From Oceanimonas smirnovii ATCC BAA-899 (lineage in GTDB: Bacteria > Pseudomonadota > Gammaproteobacteria > Enterobacterales > Aeromonadaceae), in contig NZ_KB908456.1 in NCBI RefSeq assembly GCF_000381965.1, positions 62,001 through 126,000 on the forward strand: 64,000 nt of DNA, in the 5' to 3' direction. How positions within the stretch are numbered: position 1 is the first letter of the stretch; the number at the start of each line of letters is the position of its first letter. The position numbers and the translations under genes were made by a program. This document shows positions 8,213 through 16,853 of this stretch, piece by piece. Under the pieces are notes generated by a model that worked only from the letters and a program-made list of their open reading frames with translations, did not search any database and was not told the origin of the DNA.

Positions 8213-8433
8213 GAATACTCCTTGCCATTTTGCTATGCAAACGGCAACCAATGCATAAAAAGACCAACATTTGCGCATAATACCGCACAGGATTAAGCGC
8301 GTAATGAATAGTTATTTTACAGATAAAGATTTCATGCTGAAAGCACACATCGGAATATTACACTAATAAAAACGCCAAAACGGGCTCTTAATCCCATTCT
8401 GTTAACCTGATCGCACACTGAATTAACAACTGC

Positions 8434-9087
8434 TTAGCGCCGAGTAAGCAAAAAACACAGTTCATCAAAATAGCTGCACTCACCTGAGGCCACCCGCCTG
8501 TGTTGCGCTCCGAGGCAGGTATGTTCCAGCAGGCTTATCTCAAAATAAGGTGCAAACAAGGCTCGCACATCCGCTTCCTTGACAGCAAACGGCGGTGTTT
8601 GATCTTCTTGAGCGTCGTGATCCACCGTTATCATCAATACACGCCCGTCACTTTCCAGCAATTCGGCCAGCTGTTTGGCATAAGCCGGGCGCATGGCCGG
8701 CGGCAGAGCAATCAGGGCGGCTCTGTCGTAGGCCAGTTTAAACTGCAGCCCAAGTTCACTGGCCTTGAAAAAATCGCCCTCATAAATGCTGAACGGCCCC
8801 TGCTGCCAGCATAAAAATGCTCCTTCTTCTTTGCAGGAAGGGGTTAAACCGGCATCGGTGAAAAAATCTTTCACCGCCAGCGGTGACAGCTCAAAACCGG
8901 CGACGGCCTGACCCTGCTCTGCCAGCCAGCACATGTCCAGGCTTTTACCGCACAGGGGCACCAATACTTCATTGCCGGCTTCGGCATCGGTATGCTCCCA
9001 GCATTGTTGCAAGTGAACATTAATGTCACTTTGATGAAAACCGATGCGGGCGGTTTGCCAGCGTTCATGCCAGAAATTTGCATCCAT
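8434..9087 (-). CDS. tpm: Thiopurine S-methyltransferase
   Basis: A 217-residue SAM-dependent methyltransferase of the TPMT family. It starts MDANFWHERWQTARIGFHQ, with motif I VLVPLCGKSLDMCWLAEQG (about residues 42-60), and YDRAALIALPPAMRPAYA later, all close to bacterial Tpm. Bacterial Tpm methylates thiopurines and also selenium and tellurium compounds, giving volatile methylated forms. It is cytoplasmic. Upstream, a terminator at 9105-9130 separates it from the DUF4250 gene on the same strand, so it has its own promoter or is weakly coupled. Confidence 0.92.
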   Translation of the reverse strand: MDANFWHERWQTARIGFHQSDINVHLQQCWEHTDAEAGNEVLVPLCGKSLDMCWLAEQGQAVAGFELSPLAVKDFFTDAGLTPSCKEEGAFLCWQQGPFSIYEGDFFKASELGLQFKLAYDRAALIALPPAMRPAYAKQLAELLESDGRVLMITVDHDAQEDQTPPFAVKEADVRALFAPYFEISLLEHTCLGAQHRRVASGECSYFDELCFLLTRR

Positions 9088-9104
9088 GGGTTTCTCCTGC
9101 AGAC

Positions 9105-9130
9105 AAAAAACCGGACTATGTCAGTCCGGT
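9105..9130 (-). terminator. Rho-independent terminator after the DUF4250 gene
   Basis: Perfect 8-bp stem ACCGGACT / AGTCCGGT (9110-9117 and 9123-9130) followed, on the minus strand, by a run of T (A-run at 9105-9110). Confidence 0.85.
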
Positions 9131-9159
9131 GTCTCTAATTCAAGGCATGGTGTAACAGG

Positions 9160-9360
9160 TTACTTGCTCACGCCACGAAACTGGTTGCTGTGATTGTCAT
9201 AACGGTAGCCGATCTGCGCCATACGCGCGGCCAGCCAGCCCCCGTCCAGCTCGTAACGCGCCAGCAGTGCATCCAGGCTGTCGCACTCTATGCGCAGCTT
9301 CTCATTGACAATGCTCAGTACCATATGAATGTCCATACGCTCCAGCTGGGTTTTATCCAT
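9160..9360 (-). CDS. DUF4250 family small protein, probably SOS-regulated
   Basis: A 66-residue cytoplasmic protein. The pattern ERMDIHMVLSIVNEKLR followed by SLDALLARYELDGGWL, then IGYRYDNHSNQFR, fits DUF4250, whose function is unknown. The start is preceded by AGGGGG. A near-perfect LexA box (9371-9390) lies only about 11-30 bases upstream of the start codon, so the promoter is probably blocked by LexA. It is divergent from the sulA-like gene. The transcript ends at the 9105-9130 hairpin. Confidence 0.8.
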   Translation of the reverse strand: MDKTQLERMDIHMVLSIVNEKLRIECDSLDALLARYELDGGWLAARMAQIGYRYDNHSNQFRGVSK

Positions 9361-9370
9361 AACGCCCCCT

Positions 9371-9390
9371 GACTGTAAATTTATACAGTT
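9371..9390. promoter_or_regulatory. LexA box 1 (DUF4250 side)
   Basis: GACTGTAAATTTATACAGTT contains CTGT-N8-ACAG with both half-sites intact, the gammaproteobacterial SOS box. It sits just upstream of the DUF4250 start and about 70 bases from the sulA-like start. Confidence 0.88.
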
Positions 9391-9418
9391 AAATATTGAC
9401 CAGACCGCCCCGCCGGAA

Positions 9419-9438
9419 TACTGTATATATAACCAGTT
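9419..9438. promoter_or_regulatory. LexA box 2 (sulA side)
   Basis: TACTGTATATATAACCAGTT has a perfect left half (TACTGTATATATA) and one change in the right half (CCAG for ACAG). It lies about 22 bases upstream of the sulA-like start and likely overlaps its promoter. Confidence 0.88.
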
Positions 9439-9459
9439 AAAAACAGGCAGGGGCGAACC

Positions 9460-9840
9460 ATGATGAACCTTTCATTAATCCGTAAGCAGGCTCGGCACTC
9501 TCATACATCATCACCCAGTATCACTCACTCCACGGCTTCACAGGCTGGTGAGCTTGCTCGCCTGGCCAGCCTGAGCCGGGCCAATGCCGGCTGGATAGTC
9601 ATTGCCAACACACCTGGCAGATTATGCCGCCACGCACTGGCTGCTGCTGGCCTGAATCCGGCTCGTATAATAGACGCTCACCAACTTAGCGCAGCTCAGT
9701 TACAACGCGCGCTGGCAAGCCCTGCCATTGCTGCTGTAGTGTGCTGGCAAGAGCAAGATGGCGCTTTTTTGCGCAACCGGCAAGCAAGCGGACGCCTTTT
9801 TGTGATCGGGCCGGCAGTGCCAGCCAGCCCGCTGCACTGA
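9460..9840 (+). CDS. sulA: SulA-like cell-division inhibitor
   Basis: A 126-residue protein similar in plan to SulA: a disordered Ser/Thr-rich N-terminus (residues 1-28), then a RecA-like fold with GWIVIANTPGRLCRHALAAA and RIIDAHQLSAAQLQRAL. SulA binds FtsZ and halts septation during DNA damage. The strong LexA box directly upstream and the monocistronic layout with a terminator support an SOS division inhibitor. Sequence similarity in this family is weak, so the call rests on both fold pattern and regulation. Tandem ATG codons (9460 and 9463) follow an AGGGGC ribosome site. Confidence 0.78.
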   Translation: MMNLSLIRKQARHSHTSSPSITHSTASQAGELARLASLSRANAGWIVIANTPGRLCRHALAAAGLNPARIIDAHQLSAAQLQRALASPAIAAVVCWQEQDGAFLRNRQASGRLFVIGPAVPASPLH

Positions 9841-9853
9841 ACCTTCGGCCCAT

Positions 9854-9892
9854 AAAAAAACCGGCGTTGCTATTAAAGCAACGCCGGTTTTT
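9854..9892. terminator. Bidirectional terminator between sulA-like gene and hemH
   Basis: Stem AAAACCGGCGTTGC / GCAACGCCGGTTTT with a seven-base loop, A-run on the left and T-run on the right, between convergent genes. Confidence 0.9.
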
Positions 9893-9914
9893 CAGGTTTT
9901 GACCCCTGTCTGGC

Positions 9915-10883
9915 TTACACCAGCTCGCGGCGCACCAGATCCATCAGCATGCGAATATGGGCAGGATTGTCGTTCAGAGCGGGAATGTAGTGATATTGCT
10001 CTCCGCCCGCCTCGAGAAAGATTTCCTTATTTTCACCGGCAATCTCCTCCAGGGTTTCCAGACAGTCAGCAGAAAATGCCGGGCAGATCACATCCAGCTT
10101 TTTAATGCCTTCTTTCGGCAGCTTTTCCATGGTTTTGTCAGTGTAAGGCTGCAGCCATTCTTCCCGGCCAAAGCGGGACTGAAAGGTAGTACGCCACTGG
10201 TGGGGCTCCAGCCCCAGCTCTGCGGCCAGCAGCTCTGACGTGCGATGACACTGCTGCCCGTAAGGGTCACCTTCGTTTTCAAAGCGCTTGGGAATACCAT
10301 GGTAAGACAACAGCAGCATGTCGCCGCGGCCATGTTGCTCCCAGTGACTGCGCACCGAATCAGCCAGCGCCGAGATATAACCACTGAAATCATGGTAGTC
10401 GTGCACAAAACGCAGCGCAGGCACCAGCCGCTCTTTTTTCATCAGTTTGGCCCAGCTGTCAAACACAGAGGCCGTGGTACTGACTGAATATTGCGGATAC
10501 AGGGGCAAGACTATCACTTTGCCTACGCCCTGCTCTTTCAGCTGTTGCCAGGCCGACTCAATGGACGGCTCGCCGTAGCTCATGCCCAGCGCCACCGGCA
10601 TGTCGATCCCTTCATCTTGCAGTGCCTGTTGCAAACCCGCCTGCTGACGCTTGCTCACCACCATCAGTGGTGAGCCTTCCGGCCACCAGATACCCTGATA
10701 CAATTTGGCAACCTTGGGCGAGCGGAACGGCAGAATAATGCCATGCAATAACGGGCACCAGAGTGAACGGGGTAAATCCACTACCCGGTAATCGTGCAGA
10801 AACTCACTGAGAAAGGCCTTTACCGCCGCCGAGGTTGGCGCGGAAGGCGTGCCCAGATTCACCAGTAAAACGCCTGTTTTCAC
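9915..10883 (-). CDS. hemH: Ferrochelatase
   Basis: A 322-residue enzyme inserting Fe2+ into protoporphyrin IX, the last haem synthesis step, at the inner face of the membrane. It begins [17 protein letters not shown], the classic HemH start. The metal-binding His is in [11 protein letters not shown] and the paired Glu in [14 protein letters not shown]. Length is normal. It lies directly downstream of adk in the conserved htpG-adk-hemH order, but a terminator hairpin (10913-10938) separates the two. Confidence 0.95.
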   Translation of the reverse strand: MKTGVLLVNLGTPSAPTSAAVKAFLSEFLHDYRVVDLPRSLWCPLLHGIILPFRSPKVAKLYQGIWWPEGSPLMVVSKRQQAGLQQALQDEGIDMPVALGMSYGEPSIESAWQQLKEQGVGKVIVLPLYPQYSVSTTASVFDSWAKLMKKERLVPALRFVHDYHDFSGYISALADSVRSHWEQHGRGDMLLLSYHGIPKRFENEGDPYGQQCHRTSELLAAELGLEPHQWRTTFQSRFGREEWLQPYTDKTMEKLPKEGIKKLDVICPAFSADCLETLEEIAGENKEIFLEAGGEQYHYIPALNDNPAHIRMLMDLVRRELV

Positions 10884-10910
10884 CTTGTTACCTGCCTTTT
10901 ATCAACAACA

Positions 10911-10938
10911 AAAAGCCGGACCCTAACAGGTCCGGCTT
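10911..10938 (-). terminator. Terminator after adk
   Basis: Stem AAGCCGGACC / GGTCCGGCTT, six-base loop CTAACA; on the minus strand it is followed by TTTTGTTG. It ends the adk transcript before hemH. Confidence 0.85.
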
Positions 10939-10952
10939 ACATCATAAAAGCG

Positions 10953-11624
<672 letters not shown>

Positions 11625-11711
11625 TCATAAATTGCGCCTGATTGTGGCATGACACCGCCATGGGAACAAGTAACTGCCTGAACAGTTAGACCTATTGATT
11701 ATATAAGCAGC

Positions 11712-11752
11712 AAAAAAAAGAGACCGGTATCGCATTGATGCGATACCGGTCT
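11712..11752 (-). terminator. Strong terminator after htpG
   Basis: A perfect 15-bp stem AGACCGGTATCGCAT / ATGCGATACCGGTCT with a two-base gap at the tip (the real loop uses some stem bases), followed on the minus strand by CTTTTTTTTG. Confidence 0.93.
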
Positions 11753-11775
11753 TTCGAAAAGGCTTGCTTTGTCGG

Positions 11776-13692
11776 TTAACCCAGCAGCAGGCGGTTTACC
11801 CGTGCCACAAAGGCGGCGGGGTCTTTCAGGCCGCCCTGCTCGGCAAGCTGAGCCTGCTCCAGCAGCAGCCGAGACCATTCGTTGAACTGCTCGCCCTGCT
11901 CCAGACCTTCCAGCTTTTTCACCAGGCTGTGCTCGGGGTTCAGCTCCAGAATGTATTTCTGCTCCGGCACCGGCTGGCCGGCGGCGCGCATCAGCTTGAT
12001 CATCTGGGTGCTCATGTCATGCTCACCGGCCACCACACAAGACGGTGTGCTGGTCAGACGATGGGTCAGACGTACTTCCTTCACCTCATTACCAAGGGCG
12101 GTCTGCACCCGCTCCAGCAGCGGCTTCAGCGCCTCTTTGGCTTCTTCCTGCGCCTTCTTGGTTTCTTCGTCGTCCAGCTCACCCAGGTCCAGTTCACCCT
12201 TGGTGACAGACACAAACTGCTTGTCCTGGAAGTCGCTCAGGTGGTTCATCAGCCACTCGTCTACCCGCTCCCACATCAGCAGCACTTCGATGCCCTTCTT
12301 CTTGAAGATTTCAAGGTGCGGGCTGTTGCTGGCGGCGGCGTAGCTGTCGGCTGTGATGTAGTAGATCTTGTCCTGACCTTCTTTCATGCGCTCAATGTAG
12401 TCAGCCAGTGACACTGTCTGCGCATCGGAGTCGTTATGGGTGCTGGCAAAGCGCAGCAGGCCGGCAATCTGTTCGCGGTTGCCATAGTCTTCCGCCGGAC
12501 CTTCTTTAAGGACATTGCCGAATTCTTTCCAGAAACCCTGGTATTTTTCAGCATCGTTCTTTGCCATCTGCTCCAGCATGCCCAGCACCCGTTTAGTGCA
12601 GGCCTTGCGCAACTGAGCGGTCACCTTGTTGTCCTGCAGAATTTCGCGGGACACGTTCAGGGGCAGATCGTTGGAATCGAGCACGCCCTTCACAAAGCGC
12701 AGGTAGGTGGGCATAAACTGCTCGGCATCGTCCATAATGAACACCCGCTGCACATACAGCTTGAGGCCGTGGCTCTGATCGCGGTTATACAGGTCGAACG
12801 GGGCCTTGGCGGGCACATACAGCAGGCTGGTGTATTCCTGATTGCCTTCTACCTTGTTATGGCTCCAGGCCAGGGCATCCTGCCAGTCGTGAGAAATATG
12901 CTTGTAGAACTCCTGATATTCCTCATCGCTGATGTCGCCTTTGGCACGGGTCCACAGGGCAGTAGCCTTGTTCACCTGCTCCCACTCGCCGTCAGTGGCG
13001 GCGGCAGTGATATTGCCGTCTTCGTCGGTCTGCTCGGGCTCGCCGTCCTTCCACATTTCCACGGCAATGCTGATGTGATCGGAATATTTACCCACTATGC
13101 TGCGCAGACGCCAGTCATCGAGGAACTCCAGCTCTTCTTCCCGCAGATGCAGGATCACGTCGGTACCACGGCCGGGCTTGTTGATATCGGCAACGGTAAA
13201 GCTGCCGTCACCGTCGGACTCCCAGCGCACACCACGATCGCTGCTGTCACCGGCGGCACGGGTTTCCACGGTGACCTTGTCGGCCACAATAAAGGCGGAG
13301 TAAAAGCCCACACCAAACTGACCGATCAGCTGAGAGTCCTTGGCCTGATCACCGGACAGCTGGCTGAAAAACGCCTTGGTGCCCGACTTGGCAATGGTGC
13401 CCAGGTGTTCAATCACCTCGTCCCGGCTCATGCCGATGCCGTTATCGGAAATGGTCAGAGTTTTGTTGTCTTTATCGATGACCAGACGCACCCGCAGGTT
13501 GCCGTCATTCTCGAATAAATCACTGTTGGACAGCGCCTTGAAACGCAGCTTGTCCGCAGCGTCAGCGGCGTTGGACACCAGCTCACGCAGAAAAACCTCT
13601 TTGTTGGAGTAGAGGCTGTGCGCCATCAGGCTGAGCAGCTGTTTAACTTCGGTTTGAAAACCATGAGTTTCGGTATGCACGGCTTCGGTCAT
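11776..13692 (-). CDS. htpG: Molecular chaperone HtpG (bacterial Hsp90)
   Basis: A 638-residue dimeric ATP-dependent chaperone. The GHKL ATPase motifs are present: [37 protein letters not shown] and [11 protein letters not shown], followed by the middle domain ([20 protein letters not shown]) and the C-terminal dimerisation domain. It helps client folding under heat stress in the cytoplasm. A canonical sigma-32 promoter is found at 13728-13757, and a strong terminator follows. Downstream on the same strand are adk and hemH, the conserved order. Confidence 0.97.
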   Translation of the reverse strand: MTEAVHTETHGFQTEVKQLLSLMAHSLYSNKEVFLRELVSNAADAADKLRFKALSNSDLFENDGNLRVRLVIDKDNKTLTISDNGIGMSRDEVIEHLGTIAKSGTKAFFSQLSGDQAKDSQLIGQFGVGFYSAFIVADKVTVETRAAGDSSDRGVRWESDGDGSFTVADINKPGRGTDVILHLREEELEFLDDWRLRSIVGKYSDHISIAVEMWKDGEPEQTDEDGNITAAATDGEWEQVNKATALWTRAKGDISDEEYQEFYKHISHDWQDALAWSHNKVEGNQEYTSLLYVPAKAPFDLYNRDQSHGLKLYVQRVFIMDDAEQFMPTYLRFVKGVLDSNDLPLNVSREILQDNKVTAQLRKACTKRVLGMLEQMAKNDAEKYQGFWKEFGNVLKEGPAEDYGNREQIAGLLRFASTHNDSDAQTVSLADYIERMKEGQDKIYYITADSYAAASNSPHLEIFKKKGIEVLLMWERVDEWLMNHLSDFQDKQFVSVTKGELDLGELDDEETKKAQEEAKEALKPLLERVQTALGNEVKEVRLTHRLTSTPSCVVAGEHDMSTQMIKLMRAAGQPVPEQKYILELNPEHSLVKKLEGLEQGEQFNEWSRLLLEQAQLAEQGGLKDPAAFVARVNRLLLG

Positions 13693-13727
13693 GTTGATGT
13701 TCCTTGCTTGGTTTAACCTACAGCGAG

Positions 13728-13757
13728 AAAGATGGGGCCGGCAAAAAGGTTTTCAAG
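13728..13757 (-). promoter_or_regulatory. Sigma-32 heat-shock promoter of htpG
   Basis: On the minus strand, CTTGAAA (13757-13751), a 13-base spacer, then CCCCATCTTT (13737-13728) match the RpoH consensus CTTGAAA-N11-16-CCCCATNT exactly. It lies about 36 bases upstream of the htpG start, leaving a short 5' leader. Confidence 0.92.
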
Positions 13758-13773
13758 AGGGGAAACATAAAAA

Positions 13774-13870
13774 CCCCCTCCCGACCTCCCCCTTAAACAA
13801 GGGGGAGGAGAAAAAGAGAAGGCAAAGTAATTAATTCCCTCCCCTTGTTAAGGGGAGAGTCAGGGTGGGG
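13774..13870. repeat. Paired intergenic CCCTCCCC/GGGGAG repeat elements, copies C and B
   Basis: Copy C (13774-13810) is an inverted element with CCTCCCCCTTAAACAAGGGGGAGG at its core (given as two arms CCTCCCCCTT and AAGGGGGAGG). Copy B (13837-13870) reads CCCTCCCCTT-GTT-AAGGGGAGAGTCAGGGTGGGG in pattern and matches copy A at 6568. The pair lies upstream of htpG and downstream of the purine permease gene, so one arm may also terminate the permease transcript. Confidence 0.75.
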
Positions 13871-13875
13871 TTAGC

Positions 13876-15168
13876 TTATACCCCAAAGGCGAACTTGAGC
13901 GCAAACAGCATGGCCAGAGCCCATACCACCGGACTGACTTCACCGGCGCGGCCGGACAATACCTTCACACCCACATAGCTGATAAAGCCAAACGCAATGC
14001 CGTTGGCAATGGAAAAGGTAAAGGGCATCATCACCAGCACCACCACAGCGGGCACGGCTTCGGTAATGTCATCCCAGTGCAGAAGAGCCAGCTGGGCCAT
14101 CATCAGTACGGCCACGTAGACAAGAGCGCCGGCAGTGGCATAAGCCGGCACCATTCCTGCCAGCGGCGAGAACAGCAGTGCAGCAATAAACAGCAGACCG
14201 GTCACCACGGCGGTAAGGCCGCTGCGTCCGCCCACGGCCACACCGGCTGTGCTTTCCACGTAGGAAGTCGTGGTAGAGGTACCCAGTACCGAGCCGGCAA
14301 TGGAGGCGGTGCTGTCTGCCAGCAGAGCACGGCTCAGGCGCGGCAGCCGGCCTTGCTCATCCAGCAGTTTGGCCCGCTGGGCCACCGCAATCAGAGTGCC
14401 GGAGGTATCGAACAAGTCTACAAACAGAAAAGCAAAAATCACTGACAGCATGCCCACATTCAAGGCTCCGGCCAGATCCAGCTGCATAAAAGTGGGCATA
14501 ATGGAAGGCGGTGCCGAAACGATGCCCTGATATTCCACATCGCCAAAGGCCAGCCCCAGACCAGTGATCACCAGAATGCCGATCATAACAGCGCCGCGCA
14601 TGCCCCGCGCAGCCATGCCGATAATCAGAAAAAAGCCCAGCACCGCCAGGCCCGCCTGCAGTCCGGTAATATCACCCAGGCCCACCAGGGTAGCCGGGTT
14701 ATCCACAATAATGCCGGCACTTTTCAGCCCCACCAGCGCCAGAAACAAGCCGATGCCCGCAGCAATACCCAGTTTGAGTGGCTGTGGAATGGCATTAATA
14801 ATCCACTCCCGCACCTTAAATAAACTAAGCAGTACAAAAATACAGCCCGAAAAGAATACGGCGCCCAGGGCACTCTGCCAGCTGTAACCTTCCGTCAGCA
14901 CCACCGTATAGGTAAAAAAGGCGTTCAGGCCCATGCCCGGTGCCAGTGCAATGGGGTAGTTGGCCGCCAGCCCCATAATAAAGCAGCCAATGGCCGCAGC
15001 CAGACAGGTCGCCACGAACACGGCCCCATAGTCCATTCCCGCTTCCGACAAAATGGCCGGATTAACAAAAATGATATAAGCCATGGTCAAAAAGGTAGTA
15101 ATACCTGCCACCACTTCCTGGCGCACATTGGTATTCAGCTCTTTGAGCTTAAAATATTGTTCAAGCAT
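13876..15168 (-). CDS. NCS2-family purine permease (AdeP/AdeQ/GhxP-like, AzgA type)
   Basis: 430 residues, about 13 hydrophobic segments. It starts MLEQYFKLKELNTNVRQEVV, followed by AGITTFLTMAYIIFVNP and LAPGMGLNAFFTYTVV, very like E. coli AdeP. The GIVSAPPSIMP and TSTTTSYVESTAGVAVGGRSG stretches are signature regions. AdeP/AdeQ import adenine and GhxP/GhxQ guanine and hypoxanthine by proton symport; the overall match is closest to the adenine carriers, but substrate is inferred. It is monocistronic and faces away from torECAD. Confidence 0.88.
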   Translation of the reverse strand: MLEQYFKLKELNTNVRQEVVAGITTFLTMAYIIFVNPAILSEAGMDYGAVFVATCLAAAIGCFIMGLAANYPIALAPGMGLNAFFTYTVVLTEGYSWQSALGAVFFSGCIFVLLSLFKVREWIINAIPQPLKLGIAAGIGLFLALVGLKSAGIIVDNPATLVGLGDITGLQAGLAVLGFFLIIGMAARGMRGAVMIGILVITGLGLAFGDVEYQGIVSAPPSIMPTFMQLDLAGALNVGMLSVIFAFLFVDLFDTSGTLIAVAQRAKLLDEQGRLPRLSRALLADSTASIAGSVLGTSTTTSYVESTAGVAVGGRSGLTAVVTGLLFIAALLFSPLAGMVPAYATAGALVYVAVLMMAQLALLHWDDITEAVPAVVVLVMMPFTFSIANGIAFGFISYVGVKVLSGRAGEVSPVVWALAMLFALKFAFGV

Positions 15169-15336
15169 GGGGGAGTAACTCTGAAAGGTGTTTAAACCGG
15201 AATTATCGGCTCAAACGGCACTTTTGGCAACGGCAGTGCCAACGTAAAGTACGCCTCATTGTGGCAGCGTTAAAGCATGATTCTCATACAGCGGCTTCAA
15301 TTGAACTTGTCGTGAAAACACCAACAGACAACAGTT

Positions 15337-15377
15337 TTGACAGGGATCAACGCGGCTGACAGATGAGTGACTATAAT
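15337..15377 (+). promoter_or_regulatory. FNR-type site and -10 element for the tor operon
   Basis: TTGACAGGGATCAA (15337-15350) differs from the FNR consensus TTGAT-N4-ATCAA at one base. A TATAAT hexamer follows at 15372-15377. If transcription starts near 15384, the FNR-like site is centred near -41, the class II activation position. It lies about 90 bases upstream of torE. Confidence 0.72.
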
Positions 15378-15440
15378 CGGTAAAGGCATACAAACATGCA
15401 TGCTCCCCGTCGCTCAGGCTTACGCAATTAGGGACCCACC

Positions 15441-15608
15441 ATGACTAAAAATACTTTCGCTCAGGAGTCCACCAAAAAACGGGAATGGGTGTCTTTGCTC
15501 TTTATCACCCTGGTGTTCTTTCCCGTGCTCAGCATTATCTGTGTTGGCGGCTATGGTTTCGCCGTCTGGATGCTGCAGCTGATTTTTGGCCCCCCCGGCC
15601 ACGGATAA
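15441..15608 (+). CDS. torE: TorE/NapE-family small membrane protein
   Basis: A 55-residue protein: MTKNTFAQESTKKREW, then one membrane helix with FFPVLSIICVGGYGFAVWML. The FFP-LS---VGGYGF-VWM pattern is that of the NapE/TorE family, whose genes open tor or nap operons. Its exact role is unknown; it probably sits beside the TorC quinol dehydrogenase in the inner membrane. AGGGA precedes the start. It is followed 44 bases later by torC, so the operon is torECAD, the layout known in Shewanella and vibrios. Confidence 0.88.
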   Translation: MTKNTFAQESTKKREWVSLLFITLVFFPVLSIICVGGYGFAVWMLQLIFGPPGHG

Positions 15609-15652
15609 ACCTGCACTGATTTTGATTTCGACTCTGTCAAGCGAGCAGCACC

Positions 15653-16840
15653 ATGAAAAAACTTATTTGCAAACTCTGGAATACCCTCAGGCGGCCCGCC
15701 GTGCATCTCAGCCTGGGCGCTGTCACCCTGGTCAGCTTTGTGGCCGGCATTATCTTCTGGGGTGGCTTTAACACCGCACTGGAAGCCACCAACACCGAAG
15801 AGTTCTGCATCAGCTGCCACGAAATGCAGAATAACGTCTATCAGGAGCTGCAGGGCACTGTGCACTGGTCCAATCGCTCCGGTGTGCGCGCCACCTGTCC
15901 CGATTGCCATGTACCTCACGACTGGACTGACAAAATTGCCCGCAAAATGCAGGCCAGTAAAGAGGTCTGGGGCAAGGTATTCGGCACCATAGACACTCGT
16001 GAAAAATTTCTGGAAAAACGCCTGGAGCTGGCTCAGCACGAATGGGCACGGTTTTCTGCCAATGGATCGCTGGAATGCCGCAACTGTCATGACTACAACA
16101 GCATGAACTGGGATGTTATGTCGGATAAAGCCAAACGCTTTATGAAACCGGCTGCAGAGCGTAATCAGAGCTGCATCGACTGTCACAAGGGTATTGCTCA
16201 CCATCTGCCGGAGCAGATGGTATTCAAGGATCCGGCACTGGATCAACTGGAGCAGCGGGCGCAGGGCTTGGGTCTGAATAAGGGCGAGAGTTATTACACC
16301 GTCAAGGCCATTACGCTGTATCTCGACCAAGAGCGTACTAAACCTGCCGGTGAGCTGGAAGCGGCAAGTCCGGTAAGGCTACAGGAAGAAAGTGGCGACA
16401 GCGTACAGCTGCTGATTCCCGCCTGGCGCAAGACCCGGGGCTTTGGCCGCGTGCTGTATGAAGACTTTGGCATGAACATCACCAGTCTGGTACTGGAAAA
16501 AGAAGTGGCCCAGAACAATGAGCTGGTGAAAGTGCAGGCTGAGGCCAAAGTGGACGAGCTGACCGGCCTGCCCTGGGAGCCAGTGGAGATAGCACTGTGG
16601 GCAGAAAAAGGTGCGCTGCTGCCGGAGGCGGAAGATCTCTGGGGCTATGCCCGGGATACTTACCGCACCGCCTGCAGCGTCTGCCACTCCCAGCCGGCCG
16701 AAGCCCACTTTGATGCCAACACCTGGCCGGGCATGTTTGCCGGCATGGTGGGCTTTACCAATATGGACGCCGACACTCAGGCCCTGGTACTGAAATATCT
16801 GCAAAAGCATTCGTCCGACTACGCCGACGGCGCGCATTAA
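15653..16840 (+). CDS. torC: Pentahaem c-type cytochrome TorC
   Basis: 395 residues. An N-terminal membrane anchor (about residues 20-38) is followed by a NapC/NirT-like tetrahaem domain with CISCH (52-56), CPDCH (82-86), CRNCH (142-146) and CIDCH (174-178). A C-terminal domain carries the fifth site, CSVCH (about 341-345), as in E. coli TorC. It takes electrons from menaquinol and passes them to TorA in the periplasm. In E. coli the C-terminal monohaem domain also modulates tor expression through TorS. It lies between torE and torA with 13 bases before torA. Confidence 0.95.
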   Translation: MKKLICKLWNTLRRPAVHLSLGAVTLVSFVAGIIFWGGFNTALEATNTEEFCISCHEMQNNVYQELQGTVHWSNRSGVRATCPDCHVPHDWTDKIARKMQASKEVWGKVFGTIDTREKFLEKRLELAQHEWARFSANGSLECRNCHDYNSMNWDVMSDKAKRFMKPAAERNQSCIDCHKGIAHHLPEQMVFKDPALDQLEQRAQGLGLNKGESYYTVKAITLYLDQERTKPAGELEAASPVRLQEESGDSVQLLIPAWRKTRGFGRVLYEDFGMNITSLVLEKEVAQNNELVKVQAEAKVDELTGLPWEPVEIALWAEKGALLPEAEDLWGYARDTYRTACSVCHSQPAEAHFDANTWPGMFAGMVGFTNMDADTQALVLKYLQKHSSDYADGAH

Positions 16841-16853
16841 GGAGAGAGCAGTA

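Noticed and set aside
12436-13518. 360-codon plus-strand frame opposite htpG
   Set aside because: Mirror frame of a highly conserved chaperone gene; codon structure belongs to htpG.
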